DNA of 51,282 nt, from positions 1 to 51,282 of the forward strand of contig DKEG01000064.1 of the NCBI GenBank assembly GCA_002452095.1. The letters run 5' to 3'. Of this stretch, positions 47,903-51,282 are shown piece by piece; position 1 is the first letter of the stretch, and the number at the start of each line of letters is the position of its first letter. The position numbers were made by a program, and so were the translations under genes. This DNA is from Bacteroidales bacterium UBA6828 (GTDB lineage Bacteria; Bacteroidota; Bacteroidia; Bacteroidales; Paludibacteraceae). The notes under the pieces were generated by a model. The model had not been told where the DNA came from, did no database searches, and saw only the letters and a program-made list of their open reading frames with translations.

Positions 47903-50062
47903 ATGAAAAGAACATTATTATCTCTCCTTTGTGGGGTAATGCTGTTGCCCGCAATGGCAGCAGACAATCTGCTGAGCAACGGAGATTTTGAAGAAGCACA
48001 AACCAATTTCCTCTTTGGCGCAGAATTTACGGATTGGTCTTTCGGTGGCAGCATAGCCATAGAGACTGCAGATGTGCATTCGGGCGAAAAGGCTTTCCGC
48101 ACAGAGGAAAAGAAAAACAACCGTTCTCTCCAACAGTCTGTTAACCTGCAAACGGATGTTACAGGGCAGGAGTTTGAACTGACAATACATTATAAGGTAT
48201 TGTCCGCCAATGCAGGCGACCTGTACTTGAATAGTGCGTGGAATCTCAACAAGACGCAGACAGGAACACCGCACGACAGTGCCAAACTCAATCAGGTACT
48301 GCCTATCAGCAACGGTTGGCAGGAACTGAAAGTAAAAACTACCAAACCGCAGGACGCAACGGGTTTCCTGTTCAGCGTGGGGGTGAAGAAAGGGGCAAGA
48401 GTTATCTTTGATGACTTCTCGTTTGTCCGCACCGAAAATAAAGAACCATGGTACACCGTTATGCCCGAAACAATCGCAGCCGCACGCTGCAACATCGGCG
48501 ACAGCGTACTGATGACAACGCTCACTATCCGTCAGGGTAACCTCACCGAGCCGGTCTATTTGGATCTCCGCGGCACCAACCGCAATATGTTCCGTTTGGA
48601 GAAGACACAGGTAACGGCAGCCGAGGAGACGGTCAGACTATGGTATGCCCCGACCCAAGTGGGCAATCATAAGGCAATGCTGGTTACCGACTGCTCGCAG
48701 GCTCTGAGCGACAACAAGACTTTTGTCCTCAGTGGTGTAGCCTCAGATTCTACCCTCAAACCCGAGATACATATCGCTCCGACCGCACTGCCGCAGTTTG
48801 CTGCCAAGGCAGGCACGCAGAAGCGCGACTCGGTAGTGGTTACATCGCTCAACTGTGTGGAGGACATTGCCGTCTCTATTATCAACGACGGCAACGAGTC
48901 GGCTTTTACTATCAGCAGTTCGCTCATACCGCGCAATATGGAGGCGAAGACCTATATCACTTTCTCTCCCCGCAAAGCAGGCGCATATTCCGCCACCATC
49001 TACTGGTCGAGCAGGAACGCACAGAAACAGCAACTGCGTATCACGGGCGTAGCCACCGAGGGCGACTCCGAACCTGTGGACTATGCTACGACTTTTGTTT
49101 GGAATATGAGCCACCCGCTTTCGCTGCTCAATGAGCATTTTGACAATATCGAACACAACAAGACGCTCAAACTCACGGGGTGGCAGAATGTGGTTACCGC
49201 AGGTACGCGTCCGTGGTGGGGGTATGAAGACCGCAACAATGACGGGGAGCATTGCGCCAAGGCTACGGGGTATGTCTCGCAAGGCGAGTCGGACATAGTG
49301 GATTCGATGTGGCTCGTTACACCCGCTTTGGACTATAAGAACGCCAAGAACCAAGTCTTTACCTTCCGTGTGCGCGGCGATGCACTCACCGACGATATGT
49401 CGGCGCGTCTGCAACTCTATTTCATTGATGCCACCGATGTGGATGACGTGTTCTTCCAAGACCTTGAGATCGATATGCCTGCTACCAAAGACCAATCGGG
49501 CGACTGGCTTGATTTCCAGGTGAACCTTGCGGGGCAGGAGAATATCCCCGATGTCTTCTTTATGGGCTTTAAGTTCAGCGGTATCAACGGCGCAGAGGGC
49601 GCAGCCACCTATCTGATAGACGATGTATCATGGGGGCGCGACGACCTGCCGCTCATCTCGGTGGATAGCCCCGAGTTTTATGATACAGCCAAAACTAACG
49701 AACTGAAAACCTTTGTCCTGAATGTTAAGGGGGCGAATCTAACGCAGAATGTTACTATGTCCTTTACGGGCAATCACCCGAGCAAGTTCAAGATGTCGCC
49801 GAACACGCTGCCAGCAGAGGGGGGCATAGTGGCTCTCGGTTTCCAATCGGACGTAGAGGGAATACAGGATGCCTATCTGCGCCTGCGCTCACGTGGGGCG
49901 GTAGATGTCTACGTACATATCACGGTCTGGGTGAAGCAGAATACGGCTTTGGACAATGTCGAAACCGACAAGGCACAGCCGCATTTCCTTCTGGAGAACG
50001 GTACACTCTATATCCTTACCCCGCAAGGCAGATATACGCTCCTCGGTATCAAAAACGAATAG
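47903..50062 (+). CDS. Large exported protein with CBM-like and choice-of-anchor J domains, T9SS C-terminus (cargo 3)
   Basis: This 719-aa protein has a signal peptide (MKRTLLSLLCGVMLLPAMAA). The N-terminal CBM4/9-like jellyroll (DNLLSNGDFEEA...VHSGEKAFRTEE..) is followed by two Ig/abnormal-spindle-like beta repeats. A choice-of-anchor J domain lies at about 425-600 (LLNEHFDNIEHNKTLKLTGWQNV...DSMWLVTPALDYKNAKNQVFTFRVRG). Another beta repeat follows, and the C-terminus is T9SS-like (TALDNVETDKAQPHFLLENGTLYILTPQGRYTLLGI). A surface-attached or secreted carbohydrate-binding role is plausible. Confidence 0.8.
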   Translation: MKRTLLSLLCGVMLLPAMAADNLLSNGDFEEAQTNFLFGAEFTDWSFGGSIAIETADVHSGEKAFRTEEKKNNRSLQQSVNLQTDVTGQEFELTIHYKVLSANAGDLYLNSAWNLNKTQTGTPHDSAKLNQVLPISNGWQELKVKTTKPQDATGFLFSVGVKKGARVIFDDFSFVRTENKEPWYTVMPETIAAARCNIGDSVLMTTLTIRQGNLTEPVYLDLRGTNRNMFRLEKTQVTAAEETVRLWYAPTQVGNHKAMLVTDCSQALSDNKTFVLSGVASDSTLKPEIHIAPTALPQFAAKAGTQKRDSVVVTSLNCVEDIAVSIINDGNESAFTISSSLIPRNMEAKTYITFSPRKAGAYSATIYWSSRNAQKQQLRITGVATEGDSEPVDYATTFVWNMSHPLSLLNEHFDNIEHNKTLKLTGWQNVVTAGTRPWWGYEDRNNDGEHCAKATGYVSQGESDIVDSMWLVTPALDYKNAKNQVFTFRVRGDALTDDMSARLQLYFIDATDVDDVFFQDLEIDMPATKDQSGDWLDFQVNLAGQENIPDVFFMGFKFSGINGAEGAATYLIDDVSWGRDDLPLISVDSPEFYDTAKTNELKTFVLNVKGANLTQNVTMSFTGNHPSKFKMSPNTLPAEGGIVALGFQSDVEGIQDAYLRLRSRGAVDVYVHITVWVKQNTALDNVETDKAQPHFLLENGTLYILTPQGRYTLLGIKNE

Positions 50063-50097
50063 TTTTTGTATAGACCGATTGGCAAAATGGAGAATTA

Positions 50098-50129
50098 TTT
50101 GCAGGGCTTGAAAAAAAGCAGTAATTTTG
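50098..50129 (+). promoter_or_regulatory. Promoter for mdh
   Basis: TTTG (50098-50101), a 20-base spacer, TAATTTTG (50122-50129), 45 bases before the ATG. Confidence 0.8.
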
Positions 50130-50173
50130 TCGGCACAATACAGGAACAATATAAACCTAATAAATAGTACGTT

Positions 50174-51115
50174 ATGTCAAAAGTAACCGTTGTAGGCGCA
50201 GGTAACGTAGGTGCTACGTGCGCGAATGTGTTGGCTGTAAAGAAAGTAGCCAGCGAAGTTGTATTGATTGATATCAAAGAGGGTGTTGCCGAGGGGAAGG
50301 CAATGGACATTATGCAAACGGCACAGTTGCTGGGCTTCGACACCGTGGTTAAAGGTGTTACCAACGACTATACACAGACCGCTGACTCCGATGTAGTGGT
50401 TATCACCAGCGGTCTGCCGCGCAAACCGGGTATGACCCGCGAGGAACTCATCGGCGTAAACGCAGGTATCGTAAAGAGCGTGGCCAAGCAGGTACTCACC
50501 TATTCGCCCAATGCTATCCTAATCGTGGTATCGAACCCGATGGATACGATGGCTTATCTGACACTGAAGTCGCTCGGTCTGCCGCGTAACCGCGTCATCG
50601 GTATGGGTGGTGCGCTCGATAGCAGCCGCTTCAAATACTTCCTCAGCCAAAAACTCGGTTGCAATGCCAACGAGGTAGAGGGCTTCGTTATCGGCGGGCA
50701 CGGCGATACCACTATGATTCCTATGGCTCGTTTCGCTACCTACAAAGGTATGCCTATCCTCAACTTTATGAGCGAGGCTGAACTCAACGAGGTAGTTCAC
50801 AACACTATGGTAGGCGGTGCCACACTGACCGGTCTGCTTGGTACCAGTGCATGGATGGCTCCGGGTGCCGGCGCAGCCAGCGTAGTGGACAGCGTCATCA
50901 ACGACCAGAAAAAGATGATTCCTTGCTCGGCTTATCTCGATGGTGAGTACGGATACAAAGACATCACTATCGGTGTGCCTTGTATCATCGGCAAGAACGG
51001 TATCGAGAAGATCGTTGAGTTGCCGCTCAACGACAAGGAGAAAGAACTCTATGCTGCCAGCGAGGCTGCCGTAGCAAAGACCACCTCTATCCTTCACGAC
51101 ATCAACGCTATCTGA
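50174..51115 (+). CDS. mdh: Malate dehydrogenase (LDH-like type)
   Basis: Mdh interconverts malate and oxaloacetate with NAD in the TCA cycle. The 313-aa enzyme has the NAD-binding VTVVGAGNVGATCANVLA, ITSGLPRKPGMTREEL with the substrate-selecting Arg (as in LDH-like MDHs), VVSNPMDTMAYL, MGGALDSSRF and the catalytic FVIGGHGDTTMIP. Length is normal. It is monocistronic, bounded by its promoter and a strong terminator. Confidence 0.97.
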   Translation: MSKVTVVGAGNVGATCANVLAVKKVASEVVLIDIKEGVAEGKAMDIMQTAQLLGFDTVVKGVTNDYTQTADSDVVVITSGLPRKPGMTREELIGVNAGIVKSVAKQVLTYSPNAILIVVSNPMDTMAYLTLKSLGLPRNRVIGMGGALDSSRFKYFLSQKLGCNANEVEGFVIGGHGDTTMIPMARFATYKGMPILNFMSEAELNEVVHNTMVGGATLTGLLGTSAWMAPGAGAASVVDSVINDQKKMIPCSAYLDGEYGYKDITIGVPCIIGKNGIEKIVELPLNDKEKELYAASEAAVAKTTSILHDINAI

Positions 51116-51145
51116 TCCGGTCTTATCATATTTCTCTATACAATG

Positions 51146-51171
51146 GGCTGCCTGACAGGGCAGCCTTTTTT
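51146..51171 (+). terminator. Terminator after mdh
   Basis: GGCTGCC / GGCAGCC stem followed by TTTTTT. The 110 bases after it hold no gene; the final TATAGCAATTACGTAGAAAAGACG resembles 34610-34635. Confidence 0.88.
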
Positions 51172-51282
51172 GTGATACGACAACTGCAGCACAATCGAAT
51201 GAGAGTTCGGCGGAAAACAGACGGAATCATGCAAAATATACAGTTTTTGTCCTCTGTATAGCAATTACGTAGAAAAGACGTA

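Overview
The window is about 51 kb of chromosome from a member of the Bacteroidota, most likely order Bacteroidales. Three things support this. About a dozen gene starts carry the Bacteroidetes-type promoter TTTG-N19/20-TAnnTTTG instead of E. coli-like -35/-10 boxes. Shine-Dalgarno sequences are mostly absent. The gene content is typical of the phylum: DUF5606, DUF5063, DUF4886, a GldJ-type gliding/T9SS lipoprotein, exported proteins with type IX C-terminal signals, an archaeal-type ProS, and the Bacteroidetes radical SAM/lipoprotein pair. I cannot name the genus.

Layout. 1-4.1 kb: smpB and a CNNM/CBS membrane protein (minus strand), diverging from DUF5606, Nif3-like and zinc-ribbon genes (plus strand). 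4.1-8.7 kb: a compact, phage-derived island on the minus strand (UmuD/LexA-like S24 protein, VapE ATPase, small orphan proteins including a paralogous pair, a holin-like membrane protein, DUF5675, and a spanin-like lipoprotein). It has no integrase or virion genes. 8.7-16.7 kb: OPT transporter, class II aldolase, a YoeB toxin-antitoxin pair, trmO, a SurA-like lipoprotein, ribD, prmC and recX. 16.7-23.8 kb (minus): glycogen synthase, a PKD lipoprotein, miaA, a pRiA4b-ORF3-like gene, alkaline phosphatase, a 3'-5' exonuclease and DUF5063. 23.8-29.4 kb (plus): a coiled-coil exported protein, upp, VanZ-like, dprA, topA and tRNA-Pro. 29.7-37.4 kb: an outer membrane protein, cdaA and folP (minus), then gldJ, gcvH, panD, tgt and an LptF/LptG permease. 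37.5-39.5 kb (minus): tRNA-Asp/tRNA-Arg, a DUF4886 protein and a 5'-nucleotidase C-terminal lipoprotein. 39.7-43.8 kb (plus): the rSAM/lipoprotein pair, pdxB and proS. 43.9-50.1 kb: three large exported proteins with T9SS-like C-termini. 50.2-51.1 kb: mdh.

Most genes are housekeeping. The accessory interest is in the 4.1-8.7 kb island, the radical SAM/lipoprotein system, the T9SS cargo run, and an unusual density of small repeats. The repeats comprise short tandem arrays of 7, 9 or 11 bp at gene junctions, a dispersed element of about 92 bp in three copies, and palindromic or heptamer repeats inserted in frame inside protein genes (the island lipoprotein, trmO, glycogen synthase). All functional calls come from reading motifs in the translations; no database search was run.
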